A DNA stretch of 25,504 nucleotides from Clostridiales bacterium (lineage in GTDB: Bacteria > Bacillota > Clostridia > Lachnospirales > Lachnospiraceae): NCBI GenBank assembly GCA_003343625.1, contig QAKV01000012.1, forward strand, positions 1 to 25,504, written 5' to 3'. Numbering within the stretch: the stretch's first letter is position 1; each line of letters starts with the position of its first letter. The notes under the pieces were generated by a model. The model did not search any database and was not told where the DNA came from. It was given only the letters and a program-made list of their open reading frames with translations. The position numbers and the translations under genes are program-made. This document shows, in pieces, positions 1 through 11,923 of this stretch.

Positions 1-177
1 GTTAGGCTTTCTAGGAGTCGTCGTCTTAACAGCCGTGCACACACCTCTCTTCTGGGGAGAAGAGGTATTGGTCGCCTTCTTGTGAAGGGAGTTGTAACCT
101 CTCTGCAGAGCGGGTGCAGTAGACTTCTTTACAGATGTCTGACGTCCTTTTCTTACTAACTGGCTAAATGTTGGCAT
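1..177 (-). CDS. rpsL: 30S ribosomal protein S12 (N-terminal 59 residues; runs off window edge)
   Basis: Translating the minus strand from the ATG at 177 gives 59 codons starting [18 protein letters not shown], with [14 protein letters not shown] further on and TPRKPN at the window edge. This is unmistakably the N-terminal half of S12, the decoding-centre protein of the small subunit. The gene is cut by position 1. A strong AGGAGGT site sits 7 bases before the ATG. It follows rpoC, as in many Firmicutes, but a strong terminator lies between the two. The residue aligned with E. coli K43 (counting Met; Bacillus K56), the main streptomycin-resistance site, is arginine here (codon AGA, positions 10-12). 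No convincing promoter was found in the 83 bases between the terminator and the ATG. Only weak hexamers with poor spacing are visible. Confidence 0.97.
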   Translation of the reverse strand, partial: MPTFSQLVRKGRQTSVKKSTAPALQRGYNSLHKKATNTSSPQKRGVCTAVKTTTPRKPN

Positions 178-260
178 TCTGTTTCACCTCCTGCGTTTTT
201 CCTCGCTTGTTCCTATTTTTGACTGAAATACCAGTCTTATACATCCGTCTTTTTGCAAAG

Positions 261-310
261 AAAAAAAGCATCCGGATGCACGCTATAACAGTATACGTGC
301 TTCCGGATGC
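261..310 (-). terminator. Intrinsic terminator after rpoC
   Basis: On the minus strand a hairpin starts about 34 bases after the rpoC stop. A 9-bp stem GCATCCGGA/TCCGGATGC is followed by an A-A mismatch and a further 5 bp (GCACG/CGTGC) around a 13-base loop. It is followed directly by TTTTTTT (267 to 261). It should end the rpoBC transcript before rpsL. Confidence 0.92.
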
Positions 311-344
311 CTTGTCAAGAAGTTTCTGACAAATTATTTCCCTA

Positions 345-4172
<3,828 letters not shown>

Positions 4173-4221
4173 CTTGGCACTCCTTTATCAATACTTATGA
4201 ACAGCTGCTATACGACCGGCC

Positions 4222-7200
4222 TCATTCTTCTTCAAAAGAATCTTCAAACCCATCGTCCGTATCGGTTTCTTCGAAGTCACCTTCCTCATCCGCCGAAACG
4301 AGTTCTTCGCTCTCGGAGTCAAATTCCTGCTTCTGATATCCCATTTTGCCCAGATTTTCTTCTTCCTGGTAGTGATACCCTCTGGGCTCGCCTTCCATTT
4401 CATAACGGTAGTCCGTATCGCCGTAATCCACCGTCTCCATGATCTCCACTTCCGTGTTATCATCGCGCAGCACCCTTACATCCAGGCCCAGAGACTGCAG
4501 CTCTTTTAAGAGTACCTTGAAGGATTCCGGAATGCCGGGCTCAGGAATATTGTCGCCCTTGATAATCGCTTCATAAGTCTTCACGCGGCCCACCACGTCG
4601 TCGGATTTCACGGTCAGAATCTCCTGCAGAGTGTAGGATGCTCCATAAGCTTCCAGCGCCCACACTTCCATCTCGCCGAAACGCTGTCCGCCGAACTGAG
4701 CCTTGCCGCCCAGCGGCTGCTGCGTCACCAGGGAGTAAGGGCCGGTGGAACGCGCGTGGATCTTATCATCTACCAGATGGTGCAGCTTTAAGTAGTGCAT
4801 GTGGCCGATGGTGACCGGGCTGTCGAAATACTCGCCGGTACGGCCGTCTCTCAAGCGCACTTTTCCATCCCTGGAGATCGGGACTCCTTTCCACAGCTTC
4901 CTGTGATCCCTGTTCTCATACAGGTAATCCATCACCTCCGGCAGCAGCTCCTCTTCATGCTTTTCCTTAAATTCGTCCCACTTCAGGTTCACATAATCGT
5001 TGGCCAGCTCCAGGGTGTCCTGAATATCCTTTTCGTTTGCGCCGTTGAAGATCGGCGTGGCCACGTTGAATCCCAGGGCCTTCGCAGCCAGGGAAAGATG
5101 GATTTCCAGCACCTGTCCGATATTCATGCGGGAAGGCACGCCCAGAGGGTTCAGCACGATGTCGAGCGGGCGTCCGTTGGGCAGATAAGGCATATCTTCC
5201 ACGGGCAGCACCCGGGAAACCACACCCTTATTCCCGTGACGGCCGGCCATCTTATCGCCCACGGAAATCTTTCTCTTCTGCGCGATATAAATGCGGACTG
5301 CCTGATTGACGCCGGGGGAAAGCTCATCGCCGTTTTCCCTGGTGAACACTTTGGCGTCCACGATGATTCCATATTCTCCATGAGGGACTTTCAGGGAAGT
5401 GTCGCGTACCTCGCGCGCCTTCTCGCCGAAGATCGCGCGCAGCAGGCGCTCTTCCGCCGTCAGCTCCGTCTCGCCTTTGGGCGTTACCTTGCCCACCAGG
5501 ATATCCCCTGCGCGCACTTCTGCGCCCACGCGGATGATTCCGCGGTCATCCAGATCCTTGAGCGCCTCGTCGCCCACGCCGGGCACATCGCGGGTGATCT
5601 CTTCCGGCCCCAGTTTGGTGTCGCGTGCTTCCGCCTCGTATTCTTCGATGTGGACGGAAGTATACACATCGTCCATCACCAGGCGCTCGCTCAGCAAAAC
5701 CGCATCCTCGTAGTTATATCCTTCCCAGGTCATGAAACCGATCAGAGGGTTCTTGCCCAGCGCCAGCTCCCCTTCGGAGGTGGACGGGCCGTCCGCAATC
5801 ACCTGTCCCGCCTGCACCCGATTGCCCTTGAACACAATAGGCCTCTGGTTGTAGCAGTTGGACTGGTTGCTCCTGGAGAACTTGGTCAGATGATATTCCA
5901 CCTTCTCCCCATCATCGCAGGTCATGCGAATCAGGTTGGAAGAAACATAATCGATCACGCCGGGCTTTTTCGCCACGACGCAGACGCCGGAGTCCACCGC
6001 CGCTTTCACTTCGATGCCGGTGCCCACTACAGGCGCCTCCGTGGTCAGAAGGGGAACCGCCTGACGCTGCATGTTGGATCCCATCAGCGCGCGGTTCGCA
6101 TCGTCGTTCTGCAAAAACGGGATCAATGCCGTCGCCACGGAAAAGACCATCTGAGGGGAAACATCCATGAAGTCGAACATTCCTCTCGGGTACTCGGATG
6201 TCTCATCCCGATAACGGCCGGACACGCTGGAATTGACGAAATATCCCTCTTCGTCCAGCGGTTCGTTCGCCTGGGCCACGTGATAGTTATCTTCCTCGTC
6301 CGCCGTCATATAAACCACTTCGTTGGTCACGCGGGGATTGGAAGGATCTGTCTTATCAATTTTGCGGTACGGCGCTTCGATGAAGCCGTACTCATTGATC
6401 TTCGCATAACTCGCCAGGGAGTTGATCAGACCGATATTAGGACCTTCGGGCGTCTCGATGGGACACATCCTCCCGTAGTGGGAGTAGTGCACGTCGCGGA
6501 CCTCGAATCCTGCCCGGTCACGGGACAGGCCGCCGGGGCCCAGCGCGGACAGACGTCTCTTGTGGGTCAGCTCGCCCAGCGGGTTGTTCTGATCCATAAA
6601 CTGGGACAACTGAGAGGAGCCGAAGAATTCTTTCACCGCAGCCTGCACAGGTTTGATGTTGATCAGCACCTGCGGGGAAATCTCTTCCGCATCATGGGTG
6701 GTCATCCGCTCGCGAACCACTCTCTCCAGTCTGGAGAGGCCGATGCGATACTGGTTCTGCAAAAGCTCTCCGACCGCACGGATGCGGCGGTTACCCAAAT
6801 GGTCGATATCGTCTTCGTTGCCGATGCCATACTCAAGATGGATATTATAGTTGATAGAAGCGATGATATCTTCTTTCGTAATATGCTTCGGAATCAGCTC
6901 GTGTACGCTCCTGCGGATAGCGTCCGCAAGCGCTTCCGGATCCGCGGAATACTGCTCCAGGATCGGCACCAGCGCCGGATAGTAAACCAGCTCCGAAATG
7001 CCCAGTTCCCTGGGGTTGCAATCCACGTAATGGGTCAGATCCACCATCATATTGGAGAGAACCTTGACCTTTTTTTCCTCGGTTTGAATATATACATAAG
7101 GAACTGCGCTGTTCTGGATGGTATCCGCCAGCTCGGCCGTCACCTTCGTGCCCGCAGCCGCCAGAATCTCACCCGTGGTGGTGTCCACCACGTCTTCCGC

Positions 7201-8082
7201 CAGCTCGTGGCCGCGGATCCTGTTGCGCAGCATCAGCTTCTTGTTGAATTTATATCTGCCGACTTTCGCCAAATCATATCTTCTGGGGTCGAAGAACATG
7301 GCGTTGATCAGGCTCTCCGCGCTTTCCACGCTCAGGGGCTCGCCGGGACGGATCTTCTTATACAGCTCCAGAAGACCTTCCTGATAGTTCTCAGCGGTAT
7401 CTTTGGTGAAGCTGGCCTCAATCTTGGGCTCGTCGCCGAACAGCTCCCGGATCTCGTCGTTTGTGCCAACGCCCAGGGCGCGCAAAAGAACCGTGATCGG
7501 CACCTTTCTGGTGCGATCCACGCGGACGTAAAACACATCGTTGGAATCCGTCTCGTATTCCAGCCATGCTCCGCGGTTGGGGATCACGGTGCAGGAGAAC
7601 AGCCTCTTGCCGATCTTATCATGTCCGATTCCGTAATAAATGCCGGGGGAACGCACCAACTGACTGACGATGACACGTTCTGCGCCATTGATGACAAAAG
7701 TACCTGTCTCCGTCATTAACGGTAAGTCGCCCATGAAAATCTCATGCTCGCTGATCTCTTCTTTTTCCTTATTATAAAGACGTACTCTCACTTTCAGGGG
7801 AGCTGCATAGGTCGCATCTCTTTCCTTGCACTTCTCAATCGAATACTTCACGTCGTCTTTACACAGCTCGAAGTCCACAAATTCCAGACTCAGATGTCCG
7901 CTGTAATCGGAAATCGGAGAAATATCGTCAAATACCTCTTTCAGTCCTTCGTCAAGGAACCACTTATAGGAATTCTTCTGAATCTCTATAAGATTGGGCA
8001 TTTCCAATACCTCTTTCCGCCGCGCGTAGCTCATGCGCACGTTCTTGCCAGCAGCAATTGGACGGATTCTGTTTTTTTCCAT
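4222..8082 (-). CDS. rpoB: DNA-directed RNA polymerase subunit beta
   Basis: This is the second large RNA polymerase core subunit, 1286 residues from the ATG at 8082. An in-frame GTG two codons earlier is less likely, because GGGGTG sits 8 bases before the ATG. The rifampicin-pocket segment (about residues 484-514) reads [20 protein letters not shown] then [10 protein letters not shown]. Asp, His and Ser are present at the classical resistance positions (E. coli 516, 526, 531), so a wild-type, sensitive pocket is expected. The downstream core motifs (GRHGNKGV, the flap and the C-terminal [18 protein letters not shown]) are present. The last 30 residues are very acidic. The gene has its own candidate promoter and a terminator upstream separating it from rplL. 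Confidence 0.99.
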   Translation of the reverse strand: MEKNRIRPIAAGKNVRMSYARRKEVLEMPNLIEIQKNSYKWFLDEGLKEVFDDISPISDYSGHLSLEFVDFELCKDDVKYSIEKCKERDATYAAPLKVRVRLYNKEKEEISEHEIFMGDLPLMTETGTFVINGAERVIVSQLVRSPGIYYGIGHDKIGKRLFSCTVIPNRGAWLEYETDSNDVFYVRVDRTRKVPITVLLRALGVGTNDEIRELFGDEPKIEASFTKDTAENYQEGLLELYKKIRPGEPLSVESAESLINAMFFDPRRYDLAKVGRYKFNKKLMLRNRIRGHELAEDVVDTTTGEILAAAGTKVTAELADTIQNSAVPYVYIQTEEKKVKVLSNMMVDLTHYVDCNPRELGISELVYYPALVPILEQYSADPEALADAIRRSVHELIPKHITKEDIIASINYNIHLEYGIGNEDDIDHLGNRRIRAVGELLQNQYRIGLSRLERVVRERMTTHDAEEISPQVLINIKPVQAAVKEFFGSSQLSQFMDQNNPLGELTHKRRLSALGPGGLSRDRAGFEVRDVHYSHYGRMCPIETPEGPNIGLINSLASYAKINEYGFIEAPYRKIDKTDPSNPRVTNEVVYMTADEEDNYHVAQANEPLDEEGYFVNSSVSGRYRDETSEYPRGMFDFMDVSPQMVFSVATALIPFLQNDDANRALMGSNMQRQAVPLLTTEAPVVGTGIEVKAAVDSGVCVVAKKPGVIDYVSSNLIRMTCDDGEKVEYHLTKFSRSNQSNCYNQRPIVFKGNRVQAGQVIADGPSTSEGELALGKNPLIGFMTWEGYNYEDAVLLSERLVMDDVYTSVHIEEYEAEARDTKLGPEEITRDVPGVGDEALKDLDDRGIIRVGAEVRAGDILVGKVTPKGETELTAEERLLRAIFGEKAREVRDTSLKVPHGEYGIIVDAKVFTRENGDELSPGVNQAVRIYIAQKRKISVGDKMAGRHGNKGVVSRVLPVEDMPYLPNGRPLDIVLNPLGVPSRMNIGQVLEIHLSLAAKALGFNVATPIFNGANEKDIQDTLELANDYVNLKWDEFKEKHEEELLPEVMDYLYENRDHRKLWKGVPISRDGKVRLRDGRTGEYFDSPVTIGHMHYLKLHHLVDDKIHARSTGPYSLVTQQPLGGKAQFGGQRFGEMEVWALEAYGASYTLQEILTVKSDDVVGRVKTYEAIIKGDNIPEPGIPESFKVLLKELQSLGLDVRVLRDDNTEVEIMETVDYGDTDYRYEMEGEPRGYHYQEEENLGKMGYQKQEFDSESEELVSADEEGDFEETDTDDGFEDSFEEE

Positions 8083-8180
8083 TGACACTTCACCCCGTTC
8101 TTATAATTGATTTCGTTGGCTACTACTATTCGATATTGCACTTATAAAATGGCATAATCTAACACAATAGTGCACCTTAC

Positions 8181-8209
8181 AATTTACCACAAAGACAAAC
8201 GCCAGTCAA
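8181..8209 (-). promoter_or_regulatory. Sigma-A type promoter for rpoBC
   Basis: On the minus strand, TTGACT (8209-8204) and TAAATT (8186-8181) are separated by exactly 17 bases. This predicts transcription starting near 8174, about 90 bases ahead of the rpoB ATG. It sits directly after the rplL terminator, where a new promoter is needed. It was called by eye and the -10 is only a fair match. Confidence 0.65.
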
Positions 8210-8250
8210 CCAAAATTTTCTGTATCAGGAAAAGTTTTTTCTGTCGTATC

Positions 8251-8287
8251 AAAAAGGACTGCCGCATGATCTCTCATGCTGCAGCCC
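8251..8287 (-). terminator. Intrinsic terminator between rplL and rpoB
   Basis: A 14-bp minus-strand stem with one mismatch (GGGCTGC.GCATGA against TCATGC.GCAGTCC) is closed by a GAGA tetraloop. TTTTT follows. It begins about 30 bases after the rplL stop. It should end most rplJL transcripts, possibly with some read-through into rpoBC. Confidence 0.88.
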
Positions 8288-8317
8288 CTCTTCTGTTCTA
8301 ACCGATTGCCGCTGTTC

Positions 8318-8695
8318 TTATTTAAGGGTAACCTTAGCGCCTTCTGCTTCCAGCTTCTTCTGGATGTCTTCCGCTTCTTCCTTGGATACGCCCTCTTTCA
8401 GAACCTTAGGAGCGCCGTCAACGACGTCCTTCGCTTCCTTCAGGCCCAGGCCGGTCACTTCACGAACCACTTTGATGACCTTAACCTTGTTAGGGCCAAC
8501 CTCGGTCAGTTCTACGTTGAACTCGGTCTTCTCTTCCGCTGCTGCCGCTTCGCCGGCACCTGCCGCTGCAACGACAACACCTGCTGCTGCGGATACGCCG
8601 AACTCTTCTTCGCAGGCTTTCACTAAATCATTTAACTCTAACACGGTCATTTCTTTGATCGCATCGATAAATTCCTGAGCTGTTAATTTTGCCAT
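8318..8695 (-). CDS. rplL: 50S ribosomal protein L7/L12
   Basis: This is the stalk protein of the large subunit, 125 residues. It has an N-terminal dimerisation region ([18 protein letters not shown]), an Ala/Gly-rich flexible hinge (about residues 36-55) and a C-terminal factor-binding domain with the conserved [16 protein letters not shown] stretch. It binds to L10 as dimers and recruits translation GTPases. The start has a good GGAGGG site 8 bases upstream. It lies 40 bases after rplJ and shares its promoter and leader. A strong terminator follows. Confidence 0.98.
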   Translation of the reverse strand: MAKLTAQEFIDAIKEMTVLELNDLVKACEEEFGVSAAAGVVVAAAGAGEAAAAEEKTEFNVELTEVGPNKVKVIKVVREVTGLGLKEAKDVVDGAPKVLKEGVSKEEAEDIQKKLEAEGAKVTLK

Positions 8696-8735
8696 TTTGT
8701 TTTCCCTCCATTTAAAATTAGTGTTATTCCTGTTC

Positions 8736-9281
8736 TTACTCTGCTGCGGGAGCTTCCGCTGCCGCTTCTTCCGCAGGCGCTGCAGCGCAGTTTTCCGCGC
8801 CGCCCTTTTCCGCGATCTGATTCAGCACGCGAGCCAGATTTGCGATAGGAGACTGCATGCTGCCCAGCAATCTGGAAATGAGCGCATCCCTTCCGGGGAT
8901 CTTTGCGATTTCCATCACGCCTGCCGCGTCGTAAACATTGCCTTCCACAACGCCGGCCTTGATCTCCAGCTTGTCAGCTGTCTTCGCGAAGTTCGCCAGC
9001 TCTCTGGCCGGTGCAGTCGCGTCAGTCGTGGAGATGGCGATCGCGCTGGGACCTTCCAGATAAGGGGCGAGTGCCTCAAAATCCGTTCCCTTAAACGCGA
9101 AGTTCATCATCGTGTTTTTGTACACCTTGTACGTAACGCCGGCTTCACGAAGCTGCTTACGAAGTGCGGTGTCCTGTTCTACCGTGAGTCCGCGGTAGTC
9201 GACCAAAACAACGGACTGCGCATCTTTGACCGCTTCGGAAATCTCCGCTACGACAGGCTGTTTCAGTTCCACTTTAGCCAT
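8736..9281 (-). CDS. rplJ: 50S ribosomal protein L10
   Basis: This protein, 181 residues, anchors the L7/L12 dimers to the ribosome. The [14 protein letters not shown] start, the [10 protein letters not shown] motif and an Ala/Glu-rich C-terminal helix typical of L10 are all visible. The open frame extends 52 codons upstream, but that part is the regulatory leader. The true ATG is at 9281, with AAAGGAGG 7 bases before it. It is first in the rplJ-rplL operon. Control is probably by L10 itself through the leader at 9375-9433 and the hairpin at 9324-9354. Confidence 0.98.
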   Translation of the reverse strand: MAKVELKQPVVAEISEAVKDAQSVVLVDYRGLTVEQDTALRKQLREAGVTYKVYKNTMMNFAFKGTDFEALAPYLEGPSAIAISTTDATAPARELANFAKTADKLEIKAGVVEGNVYDAAGVMEIAKIPGRDALISRLLGSMQSPIANLARVLNQIAEKGGAENCAAAPAEEAAAEAPAAE

Positions 9282-9323
9282 TTTCCTACCTCCTTTTAGA
9301 TTCTTTGCCGAAAGAGAAGGAAT

Positions 9324-9354
9324 AAAAAACCTCTCCGTCCAAAGGCAGAGAGGG
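9324..9354 (-). terminator. Leader attenuator hairpin before rplJ
   Basis: On the minus strand CCTCTC pairs with GAGAGG, with two more inner pairs, followed by TTTTTT. It lies between the L10 leader and the rplJ ribosome site, so it is inside the leader and not after a gene. That placement fits a conditional terminator used when L10-L12 is in excess. Termination here is inferred from the shape and position. Confidence 0.75.
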
Positions 9355-9374
9355 TAAGCATTCATACTCTTCAT

Positions 9375-9433
9375 CCTCGGCAGGCGCTTTTCCTTACACC
9401 GGTTCTCCGGTACCTGCTGTCTTCGGCACGGTC
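9375..9433 (-). ncRNA. L10 leader (ribosomal protein L10 autoregulatory RNA element)
   Basis: The minus-strand sequence GACCGTGCCGAAGACAGCAG, then GTACCGG...CCGGT, then CGCCTGCCGAGG, matches the known Firmicutes L10-leader element as I recall it (Rfam L10_leader). A CAGGTACC-type stem pairs with CCTGCC around a small CCGG-gaga-CCGG hairpin, and the conserved GCCGAAGACAG/GCCGAGG kink is present. In Bacillus, L10(L12)4 binds this element and lowers rplJL expression by attenuation. Here the element is followed by a terminator hairpin 20-50 bases on, the same arrangement. Confidence 0.88.
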
Positions 9434-9449
9434 TCAAACGACCTTATTC

Positions 9450-9478
9450 AACATATCACAGCCGCAACAGGCTGTCAA
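9450..9478 (-). promoter_or_regulatory. Sigma-A type promoter for rplJL
   Basis: Minus strand TTGACA (9478-9473) and TATGTT (9455-9450) with a 17-base spacer. The predicted start near 9443 gives a leader of about 160 bases that begins just ahead of the L10 element. The -35 is a perfect consensus. It lies 30 bases past the capA stop, with no clear terminator in between. Confidence 0.8.
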
Positions 9479-9507
9479 GGGATTTTTGACTTTTCTTTTC
9501 CCCCATT

Positions 9508-10800
9508 CTACGGCTTCGTCACGAATCCGTCCCCGTCGATGGACACTCCGTCGGAAATGTCCCTCATGTACTGCAAAACTCTCTCTTTTTCCGAGCCTTC
9601 CAGCAGCCCCACACTACAGTCTTCCTGACGGGCCGGGAGGAACTGGAGCCCCTTCAATCCGTTCTCATCCAGCGTCAGGCGCACCAGGCAGCTGTCCAGC
9701 GGCTTTGAATTGAACAAAAAGTTGCCCAGACTGTAGACCACCGGCGTGTTGCCGCAGTACCCCAAAGGCTGGAGAACATGGGGATGTGCTCCGATAATCA
9801 GGTCCGCCCCCGCTTCCGCGATCTTGGGCGCCTGATCCTTCTGTGCCCAATCCAGTTCATCCGTTCCTTCCGTTCCCCAGTGAATGAAGACGATGACATA
9901 GTCGCTGACCTGTTTCGCATTTCGGACTACGGTCAGCAGGCGCTCGGGATCCAGGCAGCGAAAGACGCCCGGAGACGTAGCTGTGGCTTCCTTCGTGTCC
10001 GGATTTTCGATCCGTTCGATCTGCGTTGCGGCGATGAAAGCGATTTTTTTGTCATTGATGATGAAATATACCGGTCGGCCGGCTTCCTCCAGGTTCCGTC
10101 CCGCCCCCATCCATGGCATCCCGATCCCCTGCAGGATATCCAGGGAGTCGGTCAGAGAAACTTCCCCATAGTCATATGCGTGGTTATTGGCCAAAGATAC
10201 CAGATCCGCCCCCATGTCCAGCAACAGGGATGCGTATTCCGGCTTTGCCCGAAAGGTAAATGTCTTTCCCTCTGTAGGATTTCCCCTGCCGGTATAGGGA
10301 AATTCGTTGTTGACCACGAAGATGTCCGCCGAGCGCATGACCTCCAGCGTCTCCGCGGAAATGCTCCCTTCGATGCCTTTCCCACGCTGCAGCAACTTCG
10401 CCATAGGCGCATAGCGATCATCGAACAGGATGTCCCCCGCGAAAACGATGGAGATCTCCTCCGGATCCGCCGCTTCCTTCACATAAATGTTCTGTTGCCT
10501 GCGCAGCTCTTCGTCCGCCAGCAGGACATCGTACTTTCCCTCCGTCTCTTGAGCGCCAAACTCTTCCGCAGATTCCTCCGTGGATTCCTCCGCCAAAGAA
10601 CCGCTCTCCTCCGGCGGCAGGGCGCTGCCGCTCATGGCCGCCAGCTGACCTTCCACGCGAACCGACGCCAACTGCGGCGTTTCCATTCCCGCGATCGCCC
10701 AACCCGCCATCAAAATGATACAGCCTGTGAAAATCGTCAAGAACAGGGTCGCCAGGAATAATTTTCCCTTTCGCCTGGACTTTTTCCGTTTTCCCGCCAT
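9508..10800 (-). CDS. CapA-family (PGA_cap) membrane-anchored metallophosphoesterase-like protein
   Basis: The product is 430 residues from the ATG at 10800, chosen because GGAGGT sits 5 bases before it. An in-frame ATG at 10851 would lie almost at the predicted transcript start. A basic N-terminus and one hydrophobic segment (about residues 14-36) suggest a signal anchor. An acidic, Ser/Glu-rich linker follows (about 45-90), then a CapA-type domain with FAGDILFDD, VVNNEFPY, LANNHAYDYG, FIHWGTEG, IIGAHPHVLQ and VYSLGNF in family order. The family includes the poly-gamma-glutamate capsule protein CapA and many surface proteins of unknown substrate. No capB or capC lies nearby, so a capsule role is not supported. 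It sits between rplA and rplJ with its own promoter, an unusual place for it. Confidence 0.88.
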   Translation of the reverse strand: MAGKRKKSRRKGKLFLATLFLTIFTGCIILMAGWAIAGMETPQLASVRVEGQLAAMSGSALPPEESGSLAEESTEESAEEFGAQETEGKYDVLLADEELRRQQNIYVKEAADPEEISIVFAGDILFDDRYAPMAKLLQRGKGIEGSISAETLEVMRSADIFVVNNEFPYTGRGNPTEGKTFTFRAKPEYASLLLDMGADLVSLANNHAYDYGEVSLTDSLDILQGIGMPWMGAGRNLEEAGRPVYFIINDKKIAFIAATQIERIENPDTKEATATSPGVFRCLDPERLLTVVRNAKQVSDYVIVFIHWGTEGTDELDWAQKDQAPKIAEAGADLIIGAHPHVLQPLGYCGNTPVVYSLGNFLFNSKPLDSCLVRLTLDENGLKGLQFLPARQEDCSVGLLEGSEKERVLQYMRDISDGVSIDGDGFVTKP

Positions 10801-10860
10801 TTTTACCTCCATGTCGAAGCAGTTTTTAAGTCCTCGCTTCCTTCTTCTCATCTACCTCCG

Positions 10861-10889
10861 ATTCTATCCGGGTTTGCAGGCGACGTCAA
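10861..10889 (-). promoter_or_regulatory. Sigma-A type promoter for the CapA-family gene
   Basis: Minus strand TTGACG (10889-10884) and TAGAAT (10866-10861) are separated by 17 bases. The predicted start is near 10854, giving a 5' UTR of about 50 bases to the ATG at 10800. It lies at the edge of the structured block described at 10867-11063. Confidence 0.72.
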
Positions 10890-11063
10890 GAGATCCGCGC
10901 GTTTTGTGCGCCCAAATGCTCTGCAGGCAGAAATCCCCTCTGGCGTCAAAGTATCGTCCGCAAGTTTCCCACCGCATTCCAAAATAAAAAAGTGTGCGCC
11001 GAGCGCGGTTGCCGTCAGGCAACACTCTACTTTTCGCGCGAGTGCGCATCCTCAGCGGAGCGT
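10867..11063 (-). other. Gene-free structured block between rplA terminator and capA promoter (possible dispersed repeat)
   Basis: The stretch 10801-11163 holds no convincing gene. Within it the minus strand shows a hairpin GTTGCC-TGAC-GGCAAC (11023-11008) and a second one, GCGC-TCG-GCGC. Both are enclosed by a short outer helix (AGAGT with ACTTT) and followed by TTTTTTATTTT. This is a compact three-way fold with a terminator-like tail. The rest, up to the capA promoter, shows no other clear structure. A 61-codon open frame spans 11049-10864 but has no ribosome site. The block looks like an intergenic repeat rather than a gene. Only one copy is in this window, so repetition is unproven. Confidence 0.4.
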
Positions 11064-11065
11064 CT

Positions 11066-11108
11066 TTTTTTGTACGATAGGAAATGAAATTTCCTATCGT
11101 ATAAAAAA
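11066..11108. repeat. Long inverted repeat next to the rplA terminator
   Basis: TACGATAGGAAAT (11073-11085) is exactly mirrored by ATTTCCTATCGTA (11089-11101) around a GAA loop, a 13-bp perfect stem. Outside one mismatch, TTTTTT and AAAAAA add six more pairs. Neither strand has a T-run after the stem, so it is not an ordinary terminator in either direction. Its outer A-run is the T-run of the neighbouring rplA terminator. Confidence 0.85.
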
Positions 11109-11134
11109 GGTGCGGCCTTTCAGCCGCACCTTTT
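11103..11134 (-). terminator. Intrinsic terminator after rplA
   Basis: Minus-strand AAAAGGTGCGGC-TGAAAG-GCCGCACCTTTTTT gives an 8-bp GC-rich core extended by A-T pairs, followed by the T-run. It starts 30 bases after the rplA stop. It should end the rpmG-secE-nusG-rplK-rplA transcript. Confidence 0.93.
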
Positions 11135-11163
11135 GGGAATTCTATCCGTTCGATTTCGATGGA

Positions 11164-11856
11164 TCAGCAATATTTGGCAGTGGAAACCTTCACACCAGGG
11201 CCCATGGTGGATGCCAGCGTGATGCTTCTCAGATACTGTCCTTTCAGCGCGCTGGGTTTCGCTTTCATGATCGCATCCATCAGCGCTCTGTAGTTCTCAG
11301 ACAGCGCGTCTTCCGTAAAAGAAGCCTTGCCGATCGGAACGTGAATGATATTGGACTTGTCGAGCCTGTACTCGATCTTACCCGCTTTGATATCGTTGAT
11401 CGCTTTCGTCACATCCATGGTGACCGTACCCGCCTTCGGGTTAGGCATCAGGCCTTTGGGACCCAGGATCTTACCGAGGCGGCCGACAACGCCCATCATA
11501 TCGGGAGTCGCAACGACCACGTCGAAATCCAGCCAACCTTCGTTCTGGATTCTGGGAATCAGCTCATCGCCTCCCACATAATCCGCTCCGGCAGCCTGCG
11601 CCTCATCCAGCTTCGCGCCTTTGGCGAACACCAGGACCTTAACGGTTTTACCGGTACCGTTGGGAAGCACTACCGCGCCACGAACCTGCTGTTCCGCATG
11701 ACGGCCGTCACAGCCGGTTCTGATGTGCACTTCAACGGTCTCGTCGAACTTCGCCACTGCGGTCTTTTTCACCAATGCGATCGCATCGGCGGGATCATAC
11801 TGAATTGTGCGATCTACCAGTTTGGCAGCTTCGCCATATTTCTTTCCATGTTTCAT
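11164..11856 (-). CDS. rplA: 50S ribosomal protein L1
   Basis: This protein, 230 residues, binds the mobile L1 stalk of 23S rRNA near the E site. Recognisable stretches are [17 protein letters not shown] at the start, [17 protein letters not shown] and the [14 protein letters not shown] segment, [16 protein letters not shown], and the C-terminal [18 protein letters not shown]. In-frame ATGs exist at 11871, 11862 and 11856. The last is preferred because GGAGG lies 8 bases before it and family members start MKHGKKY. It is the last gene of its operon. L1 is a known translational regulator of the L11-L1 operon in other bacteria. Confidence 0.98.
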   Translation of the reverse strand: MKHGKKYGEAAKLVDRTIQYDPADAIALVKKTAVAKFDETVEVHIRTGCDGRHAEQQVRGAVVLPNGTGKTVKVLVFAKGAKLDEAQAAGADYVGGDELIPRIQNEGWLDFDVVVATPDMMGVVGRLGKILGPKGLMPNPKAGTVTMDVTKAINDIKAGKIEYRLDKSNIIHVPIGKASFTEDALSENYRALMDAIMKAKPSALKGQYLRSITLASTMGPGVKVSTAKYC

Positions 11857-11882
11857 TTCCATTTCCTCCATTGGTGGTTAGC

Positions 11883-11904
11883 GTAACGGCCTTCTGTCCG
11901 TTAC
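11883..11904 (-). other. Hairpin between rplK and rplA
   Basis: GTAACGG and CCGTTAC form a perfect 7-bp stem with an 8-base loop, 27 bases before the rplA ATG. No T-run follows. It may tune rplA translation or stabilise the upstream message. Its role is not known from sequence. Confidence 0.5.
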
Positions 11905-11923
11905 TCCCAGTTATTGACAACGA

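Noticed and set aside
178..260. Possible promoter for rpsL after the rpoC terminator
   Set aside because: TATAAG is present, but the only plausible -35 (TTGCAA) is 11 bases away. A small GACTG/CAGTC hairpin is visible but has no clear meaning.
4795..7719. A 974-codon open frame on the plus strand opposite rpoB (others lie opposite rpoC at 993-2918 and opposite glf at 13166-15142)
   Set aside because: They lie antisense to highly conserved genes, have no recognisable product, ribosome site or promoter, and are rich in His, Arg and Gln. They arise from the codon bias of the real genes.
9282..9437. N-terminal extension of rplJ by 52 codons
   Set aside because: This sequence is the L10 leader with its attenuator. 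The ATG at 9281 has an ideal ribosome site and the family N-terminus.
10864..11049. 61-codon minus-strand frame between rplA and capA
   Set aside because: It has no ribosome site, includes a hairpin and a T-rich run, and ends inside the capA promoter. It is better read as part of a non-coding block.
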